Shown here: positions 26,638-35,319 of the stretch, piece after piece
Numbering within the stretch: the first letter of the stretch is position 1
Layout: the number at the start of each line of letters is the position of its first letter
Assembly (NCBI GenBank): GCA_937873135.1
Contig: CALMVQ010000312.1
Coordinates: 1-47,155 of the forward strand
DNA length: 47,155 bases
Direction: 5' to 3'
From: an uncultured Scytonema sp.
GTDB taxonomy: Bacteria; Cyanobacteriota; Cyanobacteriia; Cyanobacteriales; Nostocaceae
Position numbers and translations under genes: made by a program
Notes under the pieces: model-generated
The model's input: the letters and a program-made list of their open reading frames with translations, nothing else
Databases searched by the model: none
Told to the model about the DNA's origin: nothing

Positions 26638-29220
26638 ATGTCAGTTGAACAAAGTTACGCGACAACTACAGATTTAACGATCGCTATTGGCAATATTGAA
26701 GAAAACCAACTGCAGTTTCACTCTGCTCCTATAGGTACTCTTGCCAAACAACAAGGAACGATTTCTACTTTTCTTGCTCCCCTCACTCAGGATACCTTTA
26801 AATTAGTCGTTACTGAGGTTGAACAGAAATTAAGGGTTGTTAATCAAACACTCTCAATGTTGGATTCACAGGGGTTTGAAACTATCCTTCAGGAAATGTT
26901 GCATTCGATTACTCTGAAAACAGGGGAGTTATTGGGGGCTGATCGGACAACAATATTTTTATTGGATGAGCAGAAAAAACAACTCTGGTCAATTTTGGCG
27001 GAAGGTGATGGCGGTTGCTCTCTCGAAATTCGCATTCCGGCAGATAAGGGTATTGCTGGTGAGGTGGCAACGTACAAGAAAGTTGTGAATATTCCCTATG
27101 ATTTTTATGATGATTCGCGCTCTTATTTTGCTCAAGAACAAGAAAAAAGAACTGACTACCGCACTTACACTATGTTGGCTCTGCCTTTGTTGAATGAACA
27201 AGGAAAATTAGTGGCGGTGGTACAATTACTGAACAAATTAAAATGTTCTTACAATCCAGGAGCTCCGCTAAAAGAACGTATTGATGTTGAGGGATTTACT
27301 AGCGCTGATGAACAATTATTTCAGGAGTTTGCTCCTTCTATTAGGTTGATTTTAGAGTCGTCACGTTCTTTTTATATGGCGACTCAAAAACAAAGAGCTG
27401 CGGCAGCACTGATGAAGGCAATTAAGTCTTTGAGTGAAAGCAGTCTTGATTTGGAGGAAACACTGAGGCGGGTGATGGATGAAGCGAAGGAACTGATGAA
27501 TGCTGATCGTAGTACTTTATGGTTGTTGGATCGCGATGCTGGTAAACTCTGGACAACAATTACTCAGGATGATGGTTCGACTAAGGAGTTGCGAGTACCA
27601 ATAGGTAAGGGATTTGCGGGGATTGTCGCTGTCTCTGGCGAAAGGTTAAATATTCCTTTTGATTTGTACGATCATCCCGACTCTGAAACTGCTAAGCAAA
27701 TGGATCGGCAAAATGGCTATCGTACTTGTAGTTTACTTTGTATGCCAGTGTTTAATGCCGATCAAGAGTTGATTGGTGTAACTCAGCTTGTTAATAAGAA
27801 GAAATCAGGAGATTTTCCTCCTTATAATCATAGGTTTTGGCCAAAAGCACCTGAGTGTTTTCAAGCGAGTTTTGATCGTAATGATGAAGAATTTATGGAA
27901 GCTTTTAATATTCAAGCGGGAGTGGCTCTGCAAAATGCTCAGCTCTTTGCTACAGTTAAGCAGCAGGAACAAATGCAACGCGATATTCTTCGTAGTCTAT
28001 CGAATGGGGTGATTTCAACTGATAAAGCTGGGTTGATTATTGCTGCTAATGAAAGCGCTAAGCAAATGCTTGGACTCCAGTCTGATGAACGTTTGGAAGG
28101 TATATTGATTAGTGATATCATCCGCATTAAGGAAGGTCATTTCACTAAGTGGTGTCAAGCAGCTTTAAATACAGCAGACTCACACGATCATGAACAATAT
28201 TATCCTGATCGCACGCTCCTTTCTCATGGTGAAAAACACCACAGTATTAATTTATCGATAAATACGATTGCTGATGCCAGTGACTCTCAACAAGTGCGGG
28301 GAGCGCTGGTGGTGATGGATGATATTAGTGATGAGAAGCGTCTCAAGAGTACGATGTACCGTTACATGACTCAGGAATTAGCGGAAGAATTACTGAAGTT
28401 GGATGACGCTAAACTGGGTGGCGATCGCAAAGAGGTGTCGATTTTATTTTCTGATATTCGTGGCTATACGACTTTGACAGAAAATTTGGAGGCCGAAGAA
28501 GTTGTCGGTATGCTTAACGAATATTTTGAATCTATGGTGGAGGCGGTTTTTAAGTACAAAGGGACTCTTGATAAGTACATTGGGGATGCAATTATGGCTG
28601 TGTATGGCTCCCCTTTACCTTTGCATGAACACGCTTGGATGGCAGTGCAAACATCGCTGGAAATGCGCGATCGCTTGCAGGAATTCAATGCCCGTCGTTA
28701 TGCAGCTAACAAACCGAAAATCAATATCGGTATTGGTATTAATTCTGACGTTGTTATTAGTGGTAATATTGGTTCTAGCAAGCGAATGGAATTTACTGCT
28801 ATTGGCGATGGAGTCAATCTGGGTTCGCGCTTGGAAAGTGTTAGCAAGCAGTACGGTTGTGATATTATTATCAGTGATAAGACGTATAAACCTTGCAAAA
28901 ATTTTGTATGGTCGAGAGAACTAGATTACATCCGCGTCAAAGGCAGAAATGAGCCAGTCGCTATTTATGAACTGGTGGGTTTGCGTTCCGATCCCATACC
29001 CTGTCAAAAATTGCAAGTCATTGAGCATTATCATAAAGGTCGCGAGTATTACTTGAATCGTCAGTTTACCTTTGCCCAAACTGAGTTTACCAAGGTTTTG
29101 GAAGTTGACAAAAATGACAGCGCCGCAATGTTGTATCTGCAGCGCTGTCATCACTGGCTACAAACACCGCCATCAGATACAGACTGGGATGATGGTGTCT
29201 GGACTTTCAAGGAGAAATAA
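26638..29220 (+). CDS. cyaB1: Class III adenylate cyclase, GAF-GAF-PAS-cyclase (CyaB1 type)
   Basis: 860 residues. GAF-A (about 80-245) and GAF-B (about 265-440) each keep the NK(X)nF(X)3DE-like signature (LLNKLK... and VNKKKSGDF... DEEF), the module that binds cyclic nucleotides and activates the enzyme. A PAS domain (about 450-560) and a short linker follow, then the cyclase (about 597-780): LFSDIRGYT (metal-binding Asp near 606), Lys646 in LDKYIGDA and Thr720 in EFTAIGD. This Lys/Thr pair selects ATP, as reported for Anabaena CyaB1. A TPR-like end (REYYLNRQFTFAQTEF) closes the protein. It makes cAMP in the cytoplasm with positive feedback through GAF. Single gene, intact; cyaB2 is the near alternative. 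Confidence 0.9.
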   Translation: MSVEQSYATTTDLTIAIGNIEENQLQFHSAPIGTLAKQQGTISTFLAPLTQDTFKLVVTEVEQKLRVVNQTLSMLDSQGFETILQEMLHSITLKTGELLGADRTTIFLLDEQKKQLWSILAEGDGGCSLEIRIPADKGIAGEVATYKKVVNIPYDFYDDSRSYFAQEQEKRTDYRTYTMLALPLLNEQGKLVAVVQLLNKLKCSYNPGAPLKERIDVEGFTSADEQLFQEFAPSIRLILESSRSFYMATQKQRAAAALMKAIKSLSESSLDLEETLRRVMDEAKELMNADRSTLWLLDRDAGKLWTTITQDDGSTKELRVPIGKGFAGIVAVSGERLNIPFDLYDHPDSETAKQMDRQNGYRTCSLLCMPVFNADQELIGVTQLVNKKKSGDFPPYNHRFWPKAPECFQASFDRNDEEFMEAFNIQAGVALQNAQLFATVKQQEQMQRDILRSLSNGVISTDKAGLIIAANESAKQMLGLQSDERLEGILISDIIRIKEGHFTKWCQAALNTADSHDHEQYYPDRTLLSHGEKHHSINLSINTIADASDSQQVRGALVVMDDISDEKRLKSTMYRYMTQELAEELLKLDDAKLGGDRKEVSILFSDIRGYTTLTENLEAEEVVGMLNEYFESMVEAVFKYKGTLDKYIGDAIMAVYGSPLPLHEHAWMAVQTSLEMRDRLQEFNARRYAANKPKINIGIGINSDVVISGNIGSSKRMEFTAIGDGVNLGSRLESVSKQYGCDIIISDKTYKPCKNFVWSRELDYIRVKGRNEPVAIYELVGLRSDPIPCQKLQVIEHYHKGREYYLNRQFTFAQTEFTKVLEVDKNDSAAMLYLQRCHHWLQTPPSDTDWDDGVWTFKEK

Positions 29221-29234
29221 TAAGTGGATTGACT

Positions 29235-29296
29235 GTTGATGGTTAATTGGAAGAAGCGTTAAATTTTCTTCTATCCACTAACACTCAACCATCAAC
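29235..29296. terminator. Inverted repeat after cyaB1
   Basis: GTTGATGGTT at 29235-29244 pairs with AACCATCAAC at 29287-29296, with a second inner pairing (GAAGAA/TTCTTC). It lies 15 bases after the cyclase stop. There is no clear T-run, so it could equally be an interspersed repeat. Confidence 0.35.
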
Positions 29297-29420
29297 CATT
29301 ATCTATAAACAATTCTTTACATTTTTGACAGGATCTATTTCAGTTTGTAACTATTTGCATATCCTAATCGGCTATTCCTTTAGACTGATCCTTTATAGGA
29401 AACTGTTGGGATAAAAGCTT

Positions 29421-29771
29421 ATGCATTTACTAAATGTATTTTGTCATACTTCTTTAGTTGCTGTTTCTTGTGTAGCCAGTATTGCAGGCTTGGTCTTACT
29501 CTGGGATTTTTCTGAGAAGCCTTCAGATAGACAAAAACGCAAGCAGCAAAAGGATGAAGTCGAACAGACAGAGCAAATACTGTTTAGAATGTGTTTTTCA
29601 TATTGGCTCGTTTACTGTATTGCTTTTGGCATCCAGAAGATAATATTACCAGACTGGGAAACTTTGATGATGAGCTTGAGAATAACAACTGCTTTGTCAT
29701 ACTTTTTAACATTTTCTTGTATTGTCAGCCTACCATTGCATAAATTAGCTGTTCGCCGCATACAAGAGTAG
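29421..29771 (+). CDS. Small hypothetical membrane protein
   Basis: 116 residues with hydrophobic segments at about 8-28 (SLVAVSCVASIAGLVLLW), 55-72 (MCFSYWLVYCIAFGI) and 85-103 (ITTALSYFLTFSCIVSL), separated by a charged, Lys/Gln-rich cytoplasmic loop (EKPSDRQKRKQQKDEVEQTEQ, about 31-52). The alternation of hydrophobic helices with a basic loop makes it look real. No family is recognised. It is alone, between cyaB1 and the convergent DUF2103/clpS pair. Confidence 0.55.
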   Translation: MHLLNVFCHTSLVAVSCVASIAGLVLLWDFSEKPSDRQKRKQQKDEVEQTEQILFRMCFSYWLVYCIAFGIQKIILPDWETLMMSLRITTALSYFLTFSCIVSLPLHKLAVRRIQE

Positions 29772-29824
29772 GGGCAGTTATAATTACAGAATGTCCTCTT
29801 CAAAAGCAATATCTACACAAAACC

Positions 29825-29869
29825 CGCCTGTAAAGAAGGCGCGGAGTGAGAACTCATAAGGCTCACTCC
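29825..29869 (-). terminator. Probable terminator of the clpS-DUF2103 operon
   Basis: Read on the minus strand just after the DUF2103 stop, GGAGTGAG and CTCACTCC form one hairpin (29843-29869). CGCC... GGCG forms a second (29825-29841), followed by GGTTTTG. The spacing and direction fit factor-independent termination. Confidence 0.6.
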
Positions 29870-29873
29870 TCAC

Positions 29874-30197
29874 CTAATTTTTCATAGCAATCGCGATTGC
29901 CTCTTCGAGTTGTTCGCGATCCAAAATAGTCAAGATAAACACTTCTTGCACCGTTTTCCCTTGGCGTGCAATAATCTTGAAGCCTCCTTGAATTGGCACA
30001 GACACACGCAGTTGCATCTTGGGCATATGCCCTTTCACTCGCCCAATTTCTCCTGGTGTGACAGTTTGAATTCCATCAAGATGCACCAGACGTTCTAAAA
30101 CAGGGATAAGACCATGCATATGGGTCGAGTGATTCCAAACCAGTCTGCCAGTTTTTTGAGAAGCCGCCTTATGGGTATTGACGATGCGTTTGCCCAT
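29874..30197 (-). CDS. DUF2103 family protein (putative metal-binding)
   Basis: 107 residues: MGKRIVNTHKAASQKTGRL, HSTHMHGLIPVLERLV, GRVKGHMPKMQLRVSVP. The recurrent His residues in the first half are the reason this family (DUF2103) is annotated as metal-binding. In cyanobacteria it commonly neighbours clpS, as here: it starts 5 bases after the clpS stop on the same strand, indicating one operon. Its role with the Clp protease adaptor is not established. Confidence 0.75.
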   Translation of the reverse strand: MGKRIVNTHKAASQKTGRLVWNHSTHMHGLIPVLERLVHLDGIQTVTPGEIGRVKGHMPKMQLRVSVPIQGGFKIIARQGKTVQEVFILTILDREQLEEAIAIAMKN

Positions 30198-30202
30198 TGT
30201 CG

Positions 30203-30496
30203 TTAAGCACCCTCTAAAGGGGCCATTGTCAAACCAGCTCGACGCAGTTGCTGGTGGTAAAGTTCTGCAGGTTCTTGAGGACCAGTCCAGACAATTGCTT
30301 GACCTTCATAGTGTACCTGATTGGTCAGTTCCCAAGCTAGATCGTTAGTCATCCCTGGAATGTACTTCTTCAGACACTCAGAGACGTGCTGAAACGTGTT
30401 AAAGTCATCATTTAGAACGATCACTTTATAATTGGGATATAGCTTGCGGGTAACTTGACTAGACCGTTCAGGAGCTACAGTTGGTGCCGTCGCCAT
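30203..30496 (-). CDS. clpS: ATP-dependent Clp protease adaptor ClpS
   Basis: Adaptor that delivers N-degron substrates to ClpC/ClpA with ClpP. From MATAPTVAP (ATG 30496) the product has 97 residues; an upstream in-frame start at 30529 adds 11 residues and cannot be ruled out. The fold is marked by YKVIVLNDDFNTFQHV (the conserved NDD-T/F substrate-pocket segment), TNQVHYEGQAIVWTG and AELYHQQLRRAGLTMAPLE. The flexible N-terminal arm is typical. First gene of a two-gene unit with DUF2103. Confidence 0.92.
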   Translation of the reverse strand: MATAPTVAPERSSQVTRKLYPNYKVIVLNDDFNTFQHVSECLKKYIPGMTNDLAWELTNQVHYEGQAIVWTGPQEPAELYHQQLRRAGLTMAPLEGA

Positions 30497-30529
30497 GCCG
30501 TAAACTGCTGCTGAAAGTCTTTTAACCAT

Positions 30530-30980
30530 AAAATATTTATCCGATAGAGTTTAACAGAATAACACTACAAGTAACTAGTTTAGTCTATCGTCTATGGTTA
30601 GTAAGTAGCGATCGTGAAAAAACGACTTACACAACTAATTGCGTAAGTCGCTTTGGTCTAAGTTCCGTCCCGGACTCAATGCCATAATTCAAATAGCTAG
30701 GGGTTAGTTTGGCAGTAACGCCACTTAGATGTGCAGAGCGATACCTACGGCACACTTCCCTTCGGGACGCTCCGCGAACGTGAACGCTCGTAACTATGTA
30801 GTCTCGTAATACAGAACTAATTATCTAAAGATTGTTCCGAAACCTGCGTAAAAACTCCCTACCTCCTTCGTATAAGGGTTTAAAGAGGTAGGGGTGAAAG
30901 CATAATGCTTTGAAAAGCTCCGTCAAGACATTTTATAGATAAGTATTGATGTTGCTCTGCGTACTGTACTTTATGTATCT
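30530..30980. other. Intergenic stretch with interspersed repeats
   Basis: 451 bases without a recognisable gene. It holds the clpS promoter (minus strand), a HIP-type repeat around 30738-30788 (CTTCCCTTCGGGACGCTCCGCGAACG), and an inverted repeat CCCTACCTC/GAGGTAGGG at 30857-30865 and 30885-30893. Confidence 0.5.
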
Positions 30981-31307
30981 ATGGTTACAACAAATTGCCA
31001 AAAATTCGGAATTAACCAGGAAATTGCGATGGATGATGATGTTTTAGATTATCAACTGCGTCAGCTAGTTTGCGAAGCACAACAACATCCACCAAATAGT
31101 ACTCAACGACGGACAGTGTTGAATAGCTTAATAAAAAAAATTCAGCATTCACGGAAATTAAAAAGCTTTACAAAATGGCAGAATTTACCCGACTTTGAAG
31201 AGATTTCTCACGAAGCTGAGGCAAAAACCTATGTGGAAATTTGCAAATCTATCGATAATTATCACTCAGAACATAAGGTATTGGCTTGGGTAAATAAAAT
31301 ATTCTAA
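30981..31307 (+). pseudogene. N-terminal fragment of a sigma-70-like protein
   Basis: 108 residues: MDDDVLDYQLRQLVCEAQQ, RRTVLNSLIKKIQHSRKL, then ...KTYVEICKSIDNY and VLAWVNKIF. This opening (LDxQLRQLVxxAxxHPP... and LAWVN) is that of cyanobacterial sigma-70-like proteins which run about 180-200 residues and precede DUF1822 genes. The frame ends at a TAA (31305-31307) followed by WRFDDVLYG-like codons in the same frame, where the family continues. The DNA-binding end is missing. An internal ATG (MDDDVL) is the more natural start. The family is named from memory of the pattern. Confidence 0.55.
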
Positions 31308-31314
31308 TGGCGAT

Positions 31315-31518
31315 TTGACGATGTTCTGTATGGGCTTTGAAACTAATTGGTCAGATGCTGACCGCAGCAATCCTTGGATGCTGAGTTTAATAGATTTGGC
31401 TGATTTAGAGGTGAAAAATATTTGGAAAATAGAGTGTCGTCCTGTGTTACCAGATGCGGAATATTTAGAAATTCCCACAGAGGTGAGTGCAGATAGAATT
31501 GGCTATGTAGCCGTATAG
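31315..31518 (+). pseudogene. Internal fragment of a DUF1822 protein
   Basis: The frame reads FCMGFETNWSDADRSNPWML, SLIDLADLEVKNIWKIECR and PDAEYLEIPTEVSADRIGYVAV, the first-third portion of DUF1822 proteins that typically follow the sigma-like gene. Both the N-terminus (about 55 residues) and everything after GYVAV are absent. It begins within about 20 bases of the sigma-like stop, so a deletion has apparently joined the two genes. Confidence 0.65.
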
Positions 31519-31681
31519 CAAAACCCTAGCCTCTGCTGGTGATGATGACAAAATAATCTTAGGGAATTTTGACCTTGATGATTTACTAAAAAAAGGTTGC
31601 GACTGGCTACACGATTATCTACAAAATAACCCCGATCTTAGCGCAGAAGATAGGCATTTGTGTAACGATATCAAACCTTGA
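31517..31681 (+). pseudogene. C-terminal tail of a WD40 repeat protein
   Basis: SKTLASAGDDDKIILGNFDLDDLL then KKGCDWLHDYLQNNPDLS and AEDRHLCNDI to a TGA at 31679. This is the last blade and the conserved tail (LDxLLxxGCxWLxDYLxxNP) of large cyanobacterial NTPase-WD40 proteins; the usual Trp-Asn/Asp is changed to GN. It has no start and is joined directly to the DUF1822 fragment. Confidence 0.75.
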
Positions 31682-31744
31682 GGTTCAATAGCGATGTTAA
31701 TTCAATTAAAATCAAAATAAACCTTATATGCCACACCCCAGATA

Positions 31745-31993
31745 ATGACAGACCAGCAATTACTAGAACGTATAGTCCTCAATCCAAAAGTGCTAGCAGG
31801 AAAGCCTGTAATTAGAGGAACCCGTTTGAGTGTTGAGTATATTCTTAACCTGCTTGCTCATGATGCAAACGTCGCAGAAATTCTCGAAGAGTACGAAGGG
31901 TTGAGTCCCGAAGATATTAAAGCTTGTATTCTGTTTGCTAGTAAATCGCTATCGAATACAACTTTTATGCCGCTCGTGGTAGAAAATACTTAG
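31745..31993 (+). CDS. DUF433 antitoxin
   Basis: 82 residues: ERIVLNPKVLAGKPVIRGTRLSVEYIL followed by LLAHDANVAEILEEYEGLSPEDIKACI is the DUF433 helix-turn-helix pattern (VapB45-like antitoxin). Family members pair with DUF5615/Mut7-C PIN-like toxins. Here the toxin start follows immediately (stop at 31993, ATG at 31994), but that gene is truncated, so this is an orphan antitoxin. The C-terminal end (SLSNTTFMPLVVENT) differs from the usual pattern; it is close to the damaged region. Confidence 0.8.
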   Translation: MTDQQLLERIVLNPKVLAGKPVIRGTRLSVEYILNLLAHDANVAEILEEYEGLSPEDIKACILFASKSLSNTTFMPLVVENT

Positions 31994-32077
31994 ATGCGCT
32001 TTCTGGTAGATGAATGTACGGGGTCAGTCGTTGCTCGTTGGTTGCACAACCAAGGTTATACTCCCTTTCCAGTGTAA
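31994..32077 (+). pseudogene. DUF5615 (Mut7-C, PIN-like) toxin, truncated to 27 residues
   Basis: MRFLVDECTGSVVARWLHNQG is the family's N-terminal strand-helix with the first catalytic Asp. The frame stops at 32077 after YTPFPV and no later part (normally about 110-120 residues in total) can be found downstream, where interspersed repeats begin. The toxin is dead. Confidence 0.75.
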
Positions 32078-32107
32078 GATTACCTATTTTCTTTTTAAAT
32101 TTCTTCT

Positions 32108-32269
32108 CTTCTCCCAAGGGGAGACGCTGCGCGAACGAGACGCTGCGCGAAGGCGGTTCAATAAAATATACCAATTCCATAAAACTTCGCGACACATCAA
32201 ATATACTGCAAGGGCGAACAGCCGTTCGCCCCTACCTCTATCTGTCGCCGCCTTTTAAAGAATTGGTAT
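32108..32269. repeat. Nested interspersed repeats downstream of the DUF433 locus
   Basis: CTCCCAAGGGGAGACGCTGCG with a tandem ACGAGACGCTGCGCGAA portion (32108-32160) is the same kind of repeat that split the GxxExxY left arm. Next comes a 102-base unit with ends ATACCAATTC (32168-32177) and GAATTGGTAT (32260-32269), with a central GGGCGAAC/GTTCGCCC hairpin (32212-32231). Confidence 0.65.
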
Positions 32270-32355
32270 TAGGTATTCTTCTGGCGGGAAGGAAGTAGTT
32301 CTCAAAAGGTAATGAGTAATGGGGAAGAAATTGCCCCATTCCCAATTTCCGACAA

Positions 32356-34374
32356 TTATTTCCAATTATCCCAATTTTCGTTAAAAATCGAGGTATCTGG
32401 GAAAGCAGTGGGATTGCCGTTTTTCTCCAAGAGTCGTTGGAGAAGTTCCAGTTTTGGTTCTGGTTTGGGTAAGTTATCTACTAAATGGTAAGGTGCAATA
32501 TTATTTTCTAAGGCAAAAGCTGCTATTGTTCCGGCTGCTGCACCAGCAGACCATTCAAACGAGTGTACCCTGTAGGCAGCAGCAGCTATGTGACTGGTAG
32601 CAATGCTTTTACCACCTACTAATAAATTGTCAATTTTCTGAGGAATCATTGCCCTTAAAGCAATTTGGAAAGGATAAGCTTGTCCGGCACCACGCCTTTC
32701 CCCAGTACGTTCTGTATTGCCAGGGGCTTCTGGAGGGCTTTTGGTCATACAAGGATGGAAGTCTATGGCGTAGTGTCCAATGCCCACAGCATCAGGGAAG
32801 ATGGTAGAACGAGTCCGGCGCGTTGCGGTTTCCGGACGCTGCTGCCCTGAGAGTACGGATGCGGCTTCCAAACCTGCTAATGCTGCTTTCAAGCGACGAT
32901 ACTCATCCGGTGAAAGTGTCTTGCGGTAATACTCGTCATTGTAGTTGCGACGAGAAATATCAATTTCCCAGATGTCAAAGCCTTGTGGTTGCCCCCAACT
33001 AGGGCGTCCAATGATGCGTCTTGATTCACGCATGTAAGGAAATTTAGACAAGCCATGCACTGTCCCCATTGGAGAATCTAAACCGCTTAAAAGGCGGATA
33101 TTCGGTTGCGGTTGCTTGACGCCATCCCCCAACTGAGAATCTGTGACTCCAGCATAGAGCCAATAAAAGTAACCTAAAGCATTTTCTTCAGCTTTTTGCA
33201 AGCTTTCCACCCGTAGTCCACCCATCCAGCCTCCTGGCTCCAACTGCCCGTTCTCTTGGAGTTGTTGGTGAGTGTAAAGTAGGTTATCGGCAGCGGTTCC
33301 CGGACGATAATCGTTACCCCATGTCCAGTTTTGCATGGAGATATCCCCCGGCACTGGCTCAGTAAACTTGTTGCCGCCAAATTCGATTTGTTTGCCTGGA
33401 TGAGGGTCCCAAATCCGACGGTATGTGAAAACTAAGGGGAAGTTTGCTAGTCTCTTAAGTTCATAACTGTAGTATGGTGAATACTGTGGGTAAAAATCAG
33501 GCATTTTATAGTTTTGCGGTTTCTCAGTAGCCTCCATCGCAAAAGTGTAGGTAAAACCTTGAGTACAATAAGGATCGTTGTTGGTGCTTGAGGAAGACGG
33601 TTCTAAGTAGGAGATTCCATCAATTCCTACACGGTAGGGAACATCAGCAAGAGCGATAATTTCTCCGGTTTCACTAGCATCTAAAACGTACCAGTTAGGA
33701 GCATTACTATCAGTACTTTTGGTTTGCTTGGGGGCGAACCTAAGAATAGTTTTGCTAAAGCGAGAAGAGTTTTCGTAGCTATAGGCGTCTTTAATGGTTT
33801 GAGATAAAGTAAAGGTGTTAAGAGGTGGTGCGCCTTTCGTCGGTTGATGTTGGATGGCGATCGCACCCTTTATAATTTTCCCGTCATCACTTTTTTCCAA
33901 TTCCTTGATCACGGTATTGGGAAACCACTCTAACTTGCCCCTGCCCCGTTTCTCTGCATCTCGGAGCATTTGGGTCAAGATAAGATGGGCATCGCGGGGT
34001 AGAAAACAGGATTCACTCACCCAACAATTACCAGGATTGAGTTTGCCGTAACGACTCTGAATGCGCTGACGCAATTCTAAGTAACCGCGAGAGTAAAATA
34101 AGCGCGATCTCTGGGTTGGTCGTTCGTCAAGTGCAGAAGTCCCTTGAGAAGAAATTTGTCCTCCCAACCAGTCGGTAATTTCTGTCAGACAAACAGTTCG
34201 TCCAGCGAGTAAAGCCTCGTAAGTGGTGGCGACACCAGAAAGTCCACCTCCTACAACCAGAATTTCGCAATTTACTGTTTTGTCTGGGTTTGGTGGTGCT
34301 GCTGTCACAATGTATGGTGTTAGAAAAGCCGAGATGACAGTCAGACTCATTAGCGATCGCTTGATATTCAGCAA
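32356..34374 (-). CDS. Exported FAD-dependent oxidoreductase (FAD_oxidored family)
   Basis: About 672 residues from a TTG at 34374 with GGGAG upstream. The in-frame ATG at 34350 and the TTG at 34398 are alternatives. The N-terminus (LNIKRSLMSLTVISAFLTPYIVTA) is a signal peptide with a basic n-region, so the protein is exported to the periplasm or lumen. The dinucleotide fold is EILVVGGGLSGVATTYEAL, with the FAD/substrate-loop pattern of the family (LTEITDWLGGQISSQGTSALDE). C-terminal PQKIDNLLVGGKSIATSHIA and SFEWSAGAAAGTIAAFAL are shared with FAD-dependent oxidoreductases of the PF12831 group. Substrate unknown. Single gene. Confidence 0.8.
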   Translation of the reverse strand: MLNIKRSLMSLTVISAFLTPYIVTAAPPNPDKTVNCEILVVGGGLSGVATTYEALLAGRTVCLTEITDWLGGQISSQGTSALDERPTQRSRLFYSRGYLELRQRIQSRYGKLNPGNCWVSESCFLPRDAHLILTQMLRDAEKRGRGKLEWFPNTVIKELEKSDDGKIIKGAIAIQHQPTKGAPPLNTFTLSQTIKDAYSYENSSRFSKTILRFAPKQTKSTDSNAPNWYVLDASETGEIIALADVPYRVGIDGISYLEPSSSSTNNDPYCTQGFTYTFAMEATEKPQNYKMPDFYPQYSPYYSYELKRLANFPLVFTYRRIWDPHPGKQIEFGGNKFTEPVPGDISMQNWTWGNDYRPGTAADNLLYTHQQLQENGQLEPGGWMGGLRVESLQKAEENALGYFYWLYAGVTDSQLGDGVKQPQPNIRLLSGLDSPMGTVHGLSKFPYMRESRRIIGRPSWGQPQGFDIWEIDISRRNYNDEYYRKTLSPDEYRRLKAALAGLEAASVLSGQQRPETATRRTRSTIFPDAVGIGHYAIDFHPCMTKSPPEAPGNTERTGERRGAGQAYPFQIALRAMIPQKIDNLLVGGKSIATSHIAAAAYRVHSFEWSAGAAAGTIAAFALENNIAPYHLVDNLPKPEPKLELLQRLLEKNGNPTAFPDTSIFNENWDNWK

Positions 34375-34398
34375 GATTCCGTTCAACTCCCTTGTCAA

Positions 34399-34720
34399 TT
34401 TTTAGATCATATTTATAGCAGTTCTATTTGAGTTGTGACTTGTATAGGAGTTGTCATTTATACTAAGGACATCGGACAGATGACAGTTTTAATAGAATTC
34501 ACCCATCATTTAGCATTGCTATATATTTACGTTGCATTTTATAAGATTACATGGTATACGCTATTAGCTATTAACCTTTAGATATAGCAGTTCTACATCG
34601 TTCATTAGGAACGAAACCCCTGACTTCTTTAATAAGTCGGGCATCAGGATCTTGCAATACCTTCTGACCCACTACTAATGACTGATGACTAATGACCAAT
34701 CAAAAATATATAATCATATA
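34399..34720. other. Divergent promoter region
   Basis: About 320 AT-rich bases between two divergent genes, with no ORF of note. It contains a TAGCAGTTCTA direct repeat near 34417 and 34585 and a run of ACTAATGACTGATGACTAATGACCA just before the next gene. No clear operator or terminator. Confidence 0.45.
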
Positions 34721-35050
34721 ATGGGGAAACAAAGACTGAAAAAACAAGTTATATTATTCGTGCTGAGTATAAGTACTTGTATTGTGGTTGTAAGTAACTA
34801 CTGGGAAATATCAGCAATGGCATTACCACCGCAAGAAGATATACCAGAAGAGATATTGCGAATGGAAATCGTTACAGAAGCGAGATCGCCCCTTGATGGG
34901 AAACCGTTAACTGCAGCCGAATATATAGAATTGCAAGCCCAGTTACAAGCCAGTCCAACACCAAAACTTGCTCCTACTATTAGAGAAAAAGTTTATTTAC
35001 TTCACATACGTAGCTTACTACGTCAACTTTTTCCCTTTATACATTTCTAA
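34721..35050 (+). CDS. Small secreted or membrane-anchored cyanobacterial protein
   Basis: 109 residues from the ATG at 34721 (MGKQRLKKQVILFVLSIST). The longer frame to 34685 adds 12 residues that would spoil the basic n-region. A signal peptide or anchor (about 7-34) is followed by a conserved-looking region LPPQEDIPEEILRMEIVTEARSP and PLTAAEYIELQAQLQ, then REKVYLLHIRSLLRQLFPF. Such short proteins recur in cyanobacteria without known function. Located just before glgB but 270 bases away, so probably a separate transcript. Confidence 0.65.
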   Translation: MGKQRLKKQVILFVLSISTCIVVVSNYWEISAMALPPQEDIPEEILRMEIVTEARSPLDGKPLTAAEYIELQAQLQASPTPKLAPTIREKVYLLHIRSLLRQLFPFIHF

Positions 35051-35319
35051 TGATCTCTAGGAATCGATATATGCTCTAGCATTCTAGTTTCATTCTAAGG
35101 TACGATGACTTGAGAACAGAATTTGCAAATAAATGTAAAGAACGCATATAGCAATTTAAAATGATTCATGAATTCCAATCAGTCTGTCATCTGTCCGGTG
35201 TCCTTATTACAAATGAAAAAAGACTATCCTCACCCAAGTTGTCTTAAAACTCAGATAGGACTGCTAGAGAAGTTAAAAACCAGATTTAATCACTCAATAT
35301 TATTTAAAGTAGGTGCTCC

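Noticed and set aside
30738-30788. Possible tRNA or small RNA near clpS
   Set aside because: The folding comes from a common GC-rich interspersed repeat; no tRNA arms or anticodon could be drawn.
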